Shown: one piece after another, positions 1 through 5,021 of the stretch
How the letters are laid out: every line of letters starts with the position of its first letter
How positions within the stretch are numbered: the stretch's first letter is position 1
Source: Methanosarcina sp.
GTDB lineage: Archaea > Halobacteriota > Methanosarcinia > Methanosarcinales > Methanosarcinaceae
Direction: 5' to 3'
Assembly: GCA_017883485.1 (NCBI GenBank)
Contig: JADGNM010000178.1
Coordinates: forward strand, 1-5,863
Length of the DNA: 5,863 nt
Translations under genes and position numbers: made by a program
Notes under the pieces: model-generated
The model's database searches: none
Told to the model about the DNA's origin: nothing
Seen by the model: the letters and a program-made list of their open reading frames with translations, nothing else

Positions 1-201
1 GAAGCCGCAGGAAAAACCCTGGGAAACCTTAATCTCCGGAAAAAATATGGGGTATCTGTTCTTGCAATTTCCAGAAACCACAGGCTCATGTACGATTTGA
101 GGGCTGAAACCGAACTCGATCCTGAGGATATCATACTCATAATAAGTCTCCCACAACAACTTGAAGAAGTCCGAAGTCTTTTTGAACCCGGAAAAAGTTA
201 A
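1..201 (+). CDS. K+ channel/transporter regulatory protein, C-terminal RCK_C (TrkA-C) domain, partial
   Basis: The window opens inside this plus-strand gene; the last 66 codons are visible and end in TAA. The visible part reads as an RCK_C/TrkA-C domain. It starts with a GKTLGNLNLRKKYGVSVLAI stretch, the usual first helix and strand of that fold, then RNHRLMYD, and then the DPEDIILIISLPQQLEEVRSLF ending (split here as DPEDIILIIS plus LPQQLEEVRSLF), where a strand is followed by the last helix. In this family the domain binds a ligand (nucleotides or ions) and gates potassium uptake systems or K+ channels at the cytoplasmic face. The N-terminal part, which would tell a Trk-type NAD-binding subunit from a channel or a transporter with a TrkA-C tail, lies outside the window, so no symbol is given. 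It converges on the minus-strand gene ending at 254. Confidence 0.8.
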   Translation, partial: EAAGKTLGNLNLRKKYGVSVLAISRNHRLMYDLRAETELDPEDIILIISLPQQLEEVRSLFEPGKS

Positions 202-253
202 TTGATACCGAATGCGAATGAATGTCTTTTTGGGATTTATGATGTTACCGGTT

Positions 254-535
254 TTAACTGCTGTTTATTGTCCGCTTACCGCGATCCAGTTGACCGGCGG
301 GATAGCCTTCATCGTAGCCACGTTGGTAATCGTCGTTGTAGCTAGCGTCCTGACCTAAGCCAGCTTTGACATTATAATAATTTCCGTCGAAAGCAGCCTG
401 GTAGCTGGCTCTGTAGCCGGCTTCATAGCCTTGTTCGTAATTGGGACTTTTCATGCCCAGTGCGGTTGCTGCTGCAAGTGTTAATATTACAACAACTGAG
501 ACTGCCAGCAAAATAGTCAGTATCTTTTTTGTCAT
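254..535 (-). CDS. Small exported or membrane-anchored protein with tyrosine tetrad repeats, unknown function
   Basis: This is a 93-residue protein if started at the ATG at 535-533, which has an AAGGA ribosome binding site 9 bases upstream. The frame extends to a TTG at 583 and an ATG at 556, but those starts would place charged residues before the hydrophobic segment and have poorer ribosome binding sites. Residues 1-4 (MTKK) are followed by a single hydrophobic segment (about 5-27), a signal peptide or N-terminal anchor, so the rest should face outside. Residues 32-55 form six tetrads, NYEQ GYEA GYRA SYQA AFDG NYYN, and residues 65-80 form four more, SYND DYQR GYDE GYPA, each with an aromatic at position 2. 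The pattern recalls GX3-type repeats such as those of Yae1/Lto1, but here it sits behind an export signal and homology is not claimed. No catalytic motif is visible. The product is small, soluble outside the anchor and rich in Tyr, Gly, Asp and Glu. Confidence 0.75.
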   Translation of the reverse strand: MTKKILTILLAVSVVVILTLAAATALGMKSPNYEQGYEAGYRASYQAAFDGNYYNVKAGLGQDASYNDDYQRGYDEGYPAGQLDRGKRTINSS

Positions 536-965
536 GACAAATGGTCCTTTTTCCATTTGTCTATTCGCCAAACCTTGACCCAACTTAATCCAATTTTGAT
601 AGTGTTGTTATCCAATAAAATTCTCCTCGGCACGTTCACTGAGTAAATATTAGATTATAGTAAATCTTCCAGATTTGTTTTAGAAAAACATAATTTTGGT
701 AAGTTCACTTAATATTATTTTCAAATTATTTATATGCAACTGAAAGGGTAGGTCCCAAAATCTAGCAATTTATGAATTTATAGACAAATCTTCCAAAGAT
801 CAACGGCTTAGCATCCCGAAAAATCAACTTTAGTTTTTAAATATGTTTATAAGAAATGACAAGATATTATGATTAAGGGATACTCGCAGTTTTAAAGCCA
901 ATATGTATCATAAAAACGAGCAGGTGAGTAACCGTAAAGCAAAGAAGGAGGAAGGAAAGAACTTG
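536..965. other. Intergenic region between divergent small genes
   Basis: This is a 430-base AT-rich gap separating the divergent genes at 535 (minus) and 966 (plus). It must hold both promoters. TATA-like stretches lie at 653-662 (minus-strand sense TACTATAATC), 725-737 (plus) and 844-854 (plus, TTTATAAG). A 10-base sequence, AAATCTTCCA, occurs at 662-671 and again at 786-795. The first copy sits in a short hairpin-like palindrome (AATCT-TCC-AGATT). An in-frame extension of the downstream gene reaches ATG 903 but has no ribosome binding site. No RNA gene was recognised. Confidence 0.5.
844..854 (+). promoter_or_regulatory. Candidate TATA box for the 966 gene
   Basis: TGTTTATAAGA lies in an A/T-rich stretch. 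An archaeal start site about 26 bases downstream would fall near 875 and give a leader of about 90 bases before ATG 966. An overlapping TTTTTAAATAT stretch at 834-844 is an alternative. The call rests on sequence alone. Confidence 0.35.
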
Positions 966-1142
966 ATGCAATCCTTTATAGTAGAACATTACCTCAACAA
1001 GGCTGTAGATGTCTATTGTGGCGGGCCTGATGTTTTCAGGGGGACCGTAGAAGCCTGTGCAGATAATGTCCTCACTCTAAATAACGACGGAAAATATACC
1101 CATGTAGCCATCGACAAAATAATTGCACTATGGTCCCAGTAG
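966..1142 (+). CDS. Small Sm-like protein, paralog 1 of a tandem pair
   Basis: A 58-residue protein starting at ATG 966. The frame is open back to ATG 903, but that start has no ribosome binding site. GGAGG at 947-951 plus GAAGGA at 951-956 lie just before 966, and the downstream paralog begins at exactly the equivalent residue (MQ-FIVEH), so 966 is preferred. The predicted layout is a short N-terminal element followed by strands: VDVYC (14-18), a GGPD turn (19-22), FRGTVEACAD (24-33), NVLTL (34-38), and KYTHVAIDKIIALW (43-56). The F-x-G-x-V-x3-x-D-x-V-x-L spacing resembles the Sm1 motif of LSm/Hfq RNA-binding barrels, reduced to minimal size. Cys18 and Cys31 are shared with the paralog. Similar tiny proteins are common in Methanosarcina, as I recall. 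The RNA-binding role is an inference only. Confidence 0.8.
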   Translation: MQSFIVEHYLNKAVDVYCGGPDVFRGTVEACADNVLTLNNDGKYTHVAIDKIIALWSQ

Positions 1143-1166
1143 CTCATAGTTTAACATTTTGACAAA

Positions 1167-1181
1167 TTTACATATATTTAT
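1167..1181 (+). promoter_or_regulatory. Promoter of the second Sm-like paralog
   Basis: The sequence TTTACATATATTTAT in the 76-base gap between the paralogs is a good archaeal TATA element. A start about 26 bases downstream of its centre falls near 1201, just before the GAGGTG ribosome binding site at 1207-1212. This gives a short, complete leader and suggests that the second copy can be transcribed alone. Confidence 0.5.
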
Positions 1182-1218
1182 GAAGTTAGCATATTGGAGA
1201 ATAAATGAGGTGTAGAAA

Positions 1219-1395
1219 ATGCAGCCTTTTATAGTGGAACACCTTCTTGGCGAAAATGTAGATGTTTACTGTGGAGGACCTGATATTTTTAGAGGAAGGG
1301 TTAAAGCCTGTGCAGACAATGTGCTCACTCTCGAGCAGGATGATAAATATACTCACATAGCAATTGATAAGATCATAGCTATCTGGCGAGCGTAA
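1219..1395 (+). CDS. Small Sm-like protein, paralog 2 of a tandem pair
   Basis: A 58-residue protein from ATG 1219 to TAA 1393-1395, with GAGGTG six bases before the start. It aligns without gaps to the protein encoded at 966-1142, with 43 of 58 residues identical. The identical core includes VDVYCGGPD (14-22), FRG (24-26), ACADNVLTL (30-38), KYTH (43-46) and AIDKIIA (48-54). Differences cluster at residues 9-13 and 39-42, which would be the N-terminal helix end and a strand-connecting turn in a small beta-barrel. The Sm-like assignment is by strand pattern and the G-x-V...D-x-V-x-L spacing, not by a search. Separate promoter and binding-site sequences suggest the duplicates are independently expressed. 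The high protein identity with scattered synonymous changes suggests an old duplication kept by selection. Confidence 0.8.
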   Translation: MQPFIVEHLLGENVDVYCGGPDIFRGRVKACADNVLTLEQDDKYTHIAIDKIIAIWRA

Positions 1396-1438
1396 ATTGA
1401 GTAAAGGGTCTGATCAAGAAGTGTTTAACATCAAGTTT

Positions 1439-1466
1439 GGTTTTTATTGTTTTCTGCAGTTTTTTG
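1439..1466 (+). terminator. Probable U-tract terminator after the Sm-like genes
   Basis: Downstream of the second paralog the plus strand has T runs at 1441-1445, 1450-1453 and 1461-1466, without a strong hairpin. Archaeal termination commonly uses such clustered T tracts. They overlap the 3' end of the convergent agmatinase gene, whose own reading frame produces the run as lysine codons, so the signal may be partly coincidental. Confidence 0.3.
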
Positions 1467-2319
1467 CGTGGGAAGCTATAAACTCCCTCATAATTTTTGC
1501 ACCAAGCATTGCAGTTTGTCCTGAATCATATTCAGGGGCGATTTCTACGACATCAAAACCCATTGAGAAAGGAGCAAGAGTTCTTACTGCAGTCCTGACA
1601 TCCCGGGCATTCAGGCCGAAAGGTTCCGGCGTGCCAAGGCCGGGGGCATAAGCCGGGTCCAGGGCATCCATATCAAGGGAAAGGTATAGCTGGCTGCAGT
1701 CAAGCCATTCAAGAGCTTCTTTGAGCACTTCTACCATACCAATGGACTCTACGTCATCGGCCGTATAATACTTAAGATTGTTTTTCCTGGCAAAGACCCA
1801 TTCTTCTTCCGGTCCGCTTCTTATTCCTATGGATACCAGATTTTTCGTAACTTCATTGAGAATGTTTCTCGAAACGCAGGCATGGTTATGCTTGAATCCC
1901 CTGTACTCTTCCCTCAGGTCGAAATGGGCATCCAGGATGAGGACCCCGAAATCCTCTCCTGCGAATTCGGCACAGGCCTTTGCCGTGGCAAATGTCAGGG
2001 AATGCTCTCCCCCAAGCATAATAGGGATTTTTCCGTCTTTCAGGAGGTCTTTTGTGGCTTCATAAAGGCTCTGCAAAGTCTCATCAACCGAGGCTGAGGT
2101 TTCCAGATTTCCTGCATCATATATGGGAAGGTCTGCAAGATCTATACCGAAAGTTGGGTTATAGCTTTCGAAATTTGCAGAAACTTGCCGCATGGCATCC
2201 GGAGCCCATCGGCTGCCTGCCCGATATGAAGAGGTATTGTCAAAAGGCACACCAAAGATAACGTAATGTGCGGATTCGTAGTCTGCAAGAGCATCTATAA
2301 AGGAGTTCGGTAAAAACAT
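1444..2319 (-). CDS. speB: Agmatinase (ureohydrolase family)
   Basis: This is a 291-residue ureohydrolase-fold enzyme, the normal length for archaeal agmatinases. It should hydrolyse agmatine to putrescine plus urea in the cytoplasm with a dimanganese centre. The ligand motifs are all present: GGEHS (103-107, His106), DAHFD (130-134), SLDMDALDP (214-222, Asp216 and Asp218), plus VVEIAPEYD (257-265) with the family glutamate. KHNHACVS (143-150) lies in the substrate loop region. The ATG at 2319 has an AAGGT-like ribosome binding site about six bases upstream. The gene lies 77 bases downstream of aIF5A on the same strand and is likely co-transcribed at least in part. In haloarchaea it has been proposed that agmatine, not spermidine, is attached to aIF5A and that an agmatinase then removes the urea to give deoxyhypusine. 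The neighbourhood suits that role as well as ordinary polyamine synthesis. Other ureohydrolases (arginase, formimidoglutamase) are less likely given archaeal context. Confidence 0.92.
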   Translation of the reverse strand: MFLPNSFIDALADYESAHYVIFGVPFDNTSSYRAGSRWAPDAMRQVSANFESYNPTFGIDLADLPIYDAGNLETSASVDETLQSLYEATKDLLKDGKIPIMLGGEHSLTFATAKACAEFAGEDFGVLILDAHFDLREEYRGFKHNHACVSRNILNEVTKNLVSIGIRSGPEEEWVFARKNNLKYYTADDVESIGMVEVLKEALEWLDCSQLYLSLDMDALDPAYAPGLGTPEPFGLNARDVRTAVRTLAPFSMGFDVVEIAPEYDSGQTAMLGAKIMREFIASHAKNCRKQ

Positions 2320-2343
2320 ATTCTAACCTTATGTAAAATTATT

Positions 2344-2374
2344 AAAAAAGAGCGGCTCAGGCTATTTGCCTGAA
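2344..2374 (-). terminator. Hairpin and T6 run between aIF5A and agmatinase genes
   Basis: On the minus strand, TCAGGC (2373-2368) and GCCTGA (2362-2357) form a perfect 6-bp stem around a 5-base loop, extendable by one T-G pair. After a 6-base CCGCTC spacer comes a run of six T (2349-2344). It starts 23 bases after the aIF5A stop and ends just before the agmatinase ribosome binding site. It could act as a partial terminator or an RNA processing or stability element that sets the ratio of the two products. Confidence 0.45.
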
Positions 2375-2396
2375 TCTTCGCTTGATTTAGGAAAAT

Positions 2397-2783
2397 TTAT
2401 GTCCTGATATCGAGTTTTATCTTGCCGAGGGCCGTAATGTAGGAAACCTCTTCACCCTCTTTGACCTTGTCCTTATACTCATCAGGAATTACAATTTCAA
2501 AGTTTGAGAAATCTCCCATGTCCATAAGCTGGGCAATGTTACCGGTAATTGAGATTACCTGCGCATTCTTTCTCTCCACAATGGGCACATAGACTTTGTT
2601 TGCTACTGAGCCTATGTATGAACGCTTCTGGCCGTCAAAAAGACCAATAGCTTCGACCCTCGCTTTAGCAGCTCCATGTTTCCCGGGTTTGGACTTGGCA
2701 ATACTCTTAATAACGCACGCTTCATCATCAATGATTAGATATTTTCCTTCTTTGAGATCCTTTACTTCTACTTGCTGTTTCAT
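2397..2783 (-). CDS. eif5a: Translation factor aIF5A (hypusine-containing)
   Basis: A 128-residue protein, the usual archaeal aIF5A length. The N-terminal SH3-like domain carries the exposed loop SKPGKHGAAKAR (31-42). Lys35 in PGKHG is the residue converted to hypusine (deoxyhypusine in many archaea) by deoxyhypusine synthase. The C-terminal OB-fold domain (about 70-128) contains VYVPIVERKNAQVISITGN (64-82) and ends KIKLDIRT. The family binds the ribosomal E site and relieves stalling at difficult peptide sequences. The ATG at 2783 has an AAGGGAG ribosome binding site seven bases upstream, so the start is secure. The agmatinase gene follows on the same strand, which links modification chemistry to its substrate. 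No deoxyhypusine synthase lies in this window. A 417-base gap with two TATA elements lies upstream, so the transcription start is uncertain. Confidence 0.97.
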   Translation of the reverse strand: MKQQVEVKDLKEGKYLIIDDEACVIKSIAKSKPGKHGAAKARVEAIGLFDGQKRSYIGSVANKVYVPIVERKNAQVISITGNIAQLMDMGDFSNFEIVIPDEYKDKVKEGEEVSYITALGKIKLDIRT

Positions 2784-2808
2784 AGCGATTCTCCCTTAAG
2801 TGTTAAAG

Positions 2809-2817
2809 ATATATAAA
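2809..2817 (-). promoter_or_regulatory. eif5a: TATA-like element close to aIF5A
   Basis: The minus strand reads TTTATATAT here. If used as a TATA box, transcription would start near 2787, only about four bases before the ATG. That would exclude the good ribosome binding site at 2797-2791, so it would yield an essentially leaderless message. Confidence 0.35.
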
Positions 2818-3032
2818 TAAGCTGTAAAAGCCATACCGGATTTGCCGGAAGAGTTTTCCAGGGCTCAGTCCGATGAAGTAGTATAGAAATGCTTTTCTAA
2901 TTTTTAAGTCTGTCTCTTTATTATCCGCGCTTTGCTTTACGGCTCCTTATAGAAAAGATGAGATTTTTCTTGATCTGGGGCGCCTGCAAAATACTCTGCA
3001 GTTTGAGAACTAATACGATTAATTATCATTGA

Positions 3033-3043
3033 CTATATAAACG
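3033..3043 (-). promoter_or_regulatory. Strong TATA box, candidate distal aIF5A or small-RNA promoter
   Basis: The minus strand reads CGTTTATATAG, close to the methanogen box A consensus. A start would fall near 3011, leaving a leader of about 230 bases before aIF5A. The element is nearly symmetric (plus strand CTATATAAACG), so it could also fire in the plus direction toward 3063, antisense to the AOR 3' region. Confidence 0.4.
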
Positions 3044-3064
3044 CTTGTATGAAATTTTAAGTTT

Positions 3065-3146
3065 CCATACCGGATTTCTGGAAAAATACCCAAATGCATC
3101 CATAACCTGAGGGAAATACCTGCATCAATGACCTAAAGGAAACACA
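3065..3146. repeat. Degenerate tandem repeats of about 26 bases
   Basis: Adjacent 26-base units at 3095-3120 and 3121-3146 agree at 20 of 26 positions (both start TGCATC and contain AACCT or GACCT followed by a GGAAA-type core). A further related stretch at 3065-3090 (CCATACC...GGAAAAATACC) looks like a diverged copy, and its first 13 bases recur at 2831-2843. They lie in the noncoding region after the AOR stop. The second unit contributes to a 6-bp hairpin (TGACCT/AGGTCA). Confidence 0.45.
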
Positions 3147-3200
3147 GGTCAGGAAGCTCAGGATACGCAGCAGAAAGCTTACGAATTCTATGCTTTTTTC

Positions 3201-4529
3201 TCAACAATTGAGCCCAAGTTCTTTCAGCTTTTCAGGCGCAGGTATCCCATCTGCATCCCAGCCGCGGTAATGGTAATATTCCTGGATCGCGGTTTCAAAC
3301 TCCTCTCTGGGAAACCCAAATCTTATGCTTTCTCCGTTGTTTTCAAACAGCCTTTCAGGAAGAGTGTCGTCTTTCCGCGTGAAACCTGCCCCCAGGTTAT
3401 AAGTTCTTTCCATGTTAGCGATCCTTTCTCCTATTCTCAGGAGTTCGGCAGGCGATAGTTCCATATCTGCAGCCGTAGTTAAAAGAGCCGAGCAGAGTTC
3501 TTCATTAAAGGCAAAAATCGAGAATGGGCAGAACACAAGAGAATCCAGTACGGCAGTTAAATTTTCAAACACCTGCAGAATACCGGCTTTTCCTTTAAGG
3601 CTAAGGCGGTCAAGGATCAGGGGCTTTCCAAGTACCTCCGGCCCAATCATGAAAGCGGTCAGATAATCCCCTCCATGGCAGGAAGTAGCATAAGCGAGAG
3701 CCTGTCCTTTGATGCCTCTCGGGTCAAAGCCTCCAAGTTCCAGCCCCTTTACATCCATGCTCAGTTCTACTTTCCCCATAGCTGAAAGGTACCTACTTGT
3801 CCCGTTCCCTGTCTTTTCTCCTTCTCCAATTCCTGTGAGCAGAGATTCAAGTTCACCGGATTCAATCACTCTTGACCTTAGCTCAGAGCATGCGCCTAGC
3901 ACGGAGCTAGCAGAGATCGGATCAAGCCCATAATCCCTGCACATCCGGTCAGCACTACTTATGGAAGCGAAGTCCGAATTTTCAAGGTTAAACCCAAAAG
4001 CCCAGAGAGAATCATAATCAGGCACAATCTGGCCCGTCTCCTTAATTCTTTTTTTACAGCCAAGAGGACAGACAGGACAACTTTCCTTCTCAAGCTCAAA
4101 ACCGGCTTTAATATACTCTCCTGACAGTAAGTCTGCAAAAGCTGTCCCTCTTTTCGAAAAATTTCTGCAGGGAATGAGGTCCAAATAATCCAGAAGTTTT
4201 ACAAGTGCAGACGTCCCGTAGTTGGCAAGTCCTTTGGAAAGTACAGGATTTGCCTCGAACAGCTTCAATATTTTTGTATTAAGCTCTCCAAATCCTTCCG
4301 GATTGGCAGGTAAAAGTTCTTTTTCTCCTTTCACAACCACTGCTTTCAGCATTTTAGAGCCAGCGACCGCTCCCAAGCCTCCTCGTCCGCTGTGGACGGA
4401 ATCTATGACAAAGGAAGAAATAAGAACCTTTTTTTCTCCCGCCCTGCCTATACAGGCTACGCTTCCTTTGCTCTTCAGAGCCTCAGCACAGGCTCCTACA
4501 TTCTTCCCCCAGAGCCGCTCTGCGGGCAC
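3201..4529 (-). CDS. AOR C-terminal fragment (cluster and catalytic domains)
   Basis: The apparent start at 4529 is a GTG that is really an internal valine codon with no separate ribosome binding site. The AOR frame is open further upstream to the frameshift. Numbering from that GTG, the 442 residues include SGRGGLGAVAGSK (47-59), the cluster motif CPVCPLGC (Cys151, Cys154, Cys158) and the distant fourth ligand in VFCPF (Cys334). They also include FDPRGIKGQALAYATSCHGG (268-287) and RKDDTLPERLFE (385-396), and the fragment ends YRGWDADGIPAPEKLKELGL plus NC. All four cysteines expected for the [4Fe-4S] cluster are present. The acidic residues before LWAFG are Asp where the classical AOR has Glu, and DY replaces CH after the GG of the metal-proximal loop. 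The substrate therefore cannot be named. Confidence 0.7.
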   Translation of the reverse strand: MPAERLWGKNVGACAEALKSKGSVACIGRAGEKKVLISSFVIDSVHSGRGGLGAVAGSKMLKAVVVKGEKELLPANPEGFGELNTKILKLFEANPVLSKGLANYGTSALVKLLDYLDLIPCRNFSKRGTAFADLLSGEYIKAGFELEKESCPVCPLGCKKRIKETGQIVPDYDSLWAFGFNLENSDFASISSADRMCRDYGLDPISASSVLGACSELRSRVIESGELESLLTGIGEGEKTGNGTSRYLSAMGKVELSMDVKGLELGGFDPRGIKGQALAYATSCHGGDYLTAFMIGPEVLGKPLILDRLSLKGKAGILQVFENLTAVLDSLVFCPFSIFAFNEELCSALLTTAADMELSPAELLRIGERIANMERTYNLGAGFTRKDDTLPERLFENNGESIRFGFPREEFETAIQEYYHYRGWDADGIPAPEKLKELGLNC

Positions 4530-4909
4530 AATCTCTGCACTTCCTTCCCTAATCTCTGTCTTTCTGCCTTTCCAATAATGATCAGGGCATCAATTTCAGC
4601 TTTCTTCAGTTCTCTCCCAAAGCCTCCGCCTGCATTCCAGCTGAATATAGTGCCTGTAAGTGGGGATTTGGATGTAAGAACCGCTCCTGAAGCCATAGGG
4701 GCAAGACCTGTAAGCGGCCCGGAAGTGAAAATGAGGGGGTTGACCGGGCTCAGAGGATCAATATCTGGATCTGCAAGCTCAGAAAGTAATTTTACTCCAA
4801 GCCCCCTGCCGCCCAGATATTTGCGGATTAACTTTTCGTCAGTCCTGATTACATTAACTGATTCGGTATCGAGGTCTACACATACTGTTTTTCCTGCCCA
4901 GCCAGCCAC
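4496..4909 (-). CDS. AOR N-terminal fragment (tungstopterin-binding domain)
   Basis: The frame of 137 codons starts at GTG 4909-4907 with ribosome binding site GAGGA (4920-4916). An overlapping ATG at 4911 is in another frame and should be ignored. Residues 1-116 match the AOR N-terminal domain: KTVCVDLDTE (7-16), YLGGRGLGVKLL (31-42), DPLSPVNPLIFTSGPLTG (51-68), SKSPLTGTIF (80-89), NAGGGFGRELKKAEIDALII (92-111) and IIGKAE (111-116). These Gly-rich loops bind the pterin phosphates in the family. Residues 117-137 (from RQRL to the end) are out-of-frame and not AOR-like. On its own this fragment lacks the cluster ligands and would not be an active enzyme. Confidence 0.7.
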   Translation of the reverse strand: MAGWAGKTVCVDLDTESVNVIRTDEKLIRKYLGGRGLGVKLLSELADPDIDPLSPVNPLIFTSGPLTGLAPMASGAVLTSKSPLTGTIFSWNAGGGFGRELKKAEIDALIIIGKAERQRLGKEVQRLCPQSGSGGRM

Positions 4910-4974
4910 ATTAAGTCCTCTATTTTTTTCTTACACTATTCAATAATTTAGTACTGCTTCTTTACAATTCCTTC

Positions 4975-4983
4975 GATTTATAC
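4975..4983 (-). promoter_or_regulatory. Candidate TATA box for the AOR gene
   Basis: The minus strand reads GTATAAATC within an A-rich stretch. A start about 26 bases downstream would lie near 4953, giving a leader of about 44 bases that includes the GAGGA ribosome binding site at 4920-4916. Spacing and composition fit, but the assignment is by eye. Confidence 0.4.
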
Positions 4984-5021
4984 TTTTTTTCAGTCGATCT
5001 ATCTTGCTTGCTTGTGTGGGA

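Larger units (their letters stand above)
2784..3200. other. Intergenic region upstream of aIF5A with two TATA elements and repeats
   Basis: A 417-base gap between the AOR stop (3201) and the aIF5A start (2783). It contains a near-gene TATA-like element (2809-2817), a stronger TATA box at 3033-3043, a 13-base exact direct repeat (CCATACCGGATTT at 2831-2843 and 3065-3077), imperfect tandem 26-base units at 3095-3146, and a hairpin TGACCT...AGGTCA (3129-3134/3146-3151). No open frame of convincing length, tRNA or recognised RNA gene was found on either strand. It may include a long 5' leader of aIF5A. Confidence 0.5.
3201..4909 (-). pseudogene. aor: Aldehyde:ferredoxin oxidoreductase family tungstoenzyme, frameshifted
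   Basis: The two minus-strand frames at 4909-4496 and 4529-3201 are consecutive parts of one AOR-family protein of about 570 residues, compared with roughly 600 for the classical enzyme. The family oxidises aldehydes to acids with ferredoxin as acceptor, using a tungsten bis-pterin cofactor and one [4Fe-4S] cluster in the cytoplasm. The first frame ends its family match at IIIGKAE (residue 116). The match resumes in the other frame at TEIREGSAEI, so the break lies at about 4554-4561. Against the P. furiosus AOR sequence as I remember it, 8 bases occupy a space that should be 18, implying a net 10-base loss, though a single-base loss is not excluded. GTG 4909 is the start, with GAGGA six bases upstream. 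The rest of the gene is intact and undecayed, so the lesion is recent, a sequencing error, or unusually bypassed. Confidence 0.75.

Noticed and set aside
536..583. Upstream starts (TTG 583, ATG 556) for the tyrosine-tetrad protein
   Set aside because: ATG 535 has the best-placed AAGGA and gives a standard signal peptide.
903..965. N-terminal extension of the first Sm-like protein to ATG 903
   Set aside because: There is no ribosome binding site before 903, the added residues are highly charged, and the paralog starts exactly at the position of ATG 966.
1778..2261. Several plus-strand frames opposite agmatinase
   Set aside because: They overlap one another and lie opposite a gene with a complete set of catalytic motifs; no independent support.
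2820..3010. Possible C/D-box or tRNA-like RNA in the aIF5A leader
   Set aside because: GATGA-like and CTGA-like words occur but not with correct box spacing, and no cloverleaf could be drawn.
3065..3146. CRISPR array
   Set aside because: The repeats are adjacent and diverged with no unique spacers of regular length.
4222..4578. Plus-strand open frame of 118 codons opposite AOR
   Set aside because: It is a Ser/Pro/Phe-rich shadow of the real minus-strand gene.
4392..4946. Long plus-strand open frame (184 codons) opposite the AOR gene
   Set aside because: It is antisense to well-matched AOR sequence, Ser/Pro-rich as expected of a shadow frame, and has no start signals.
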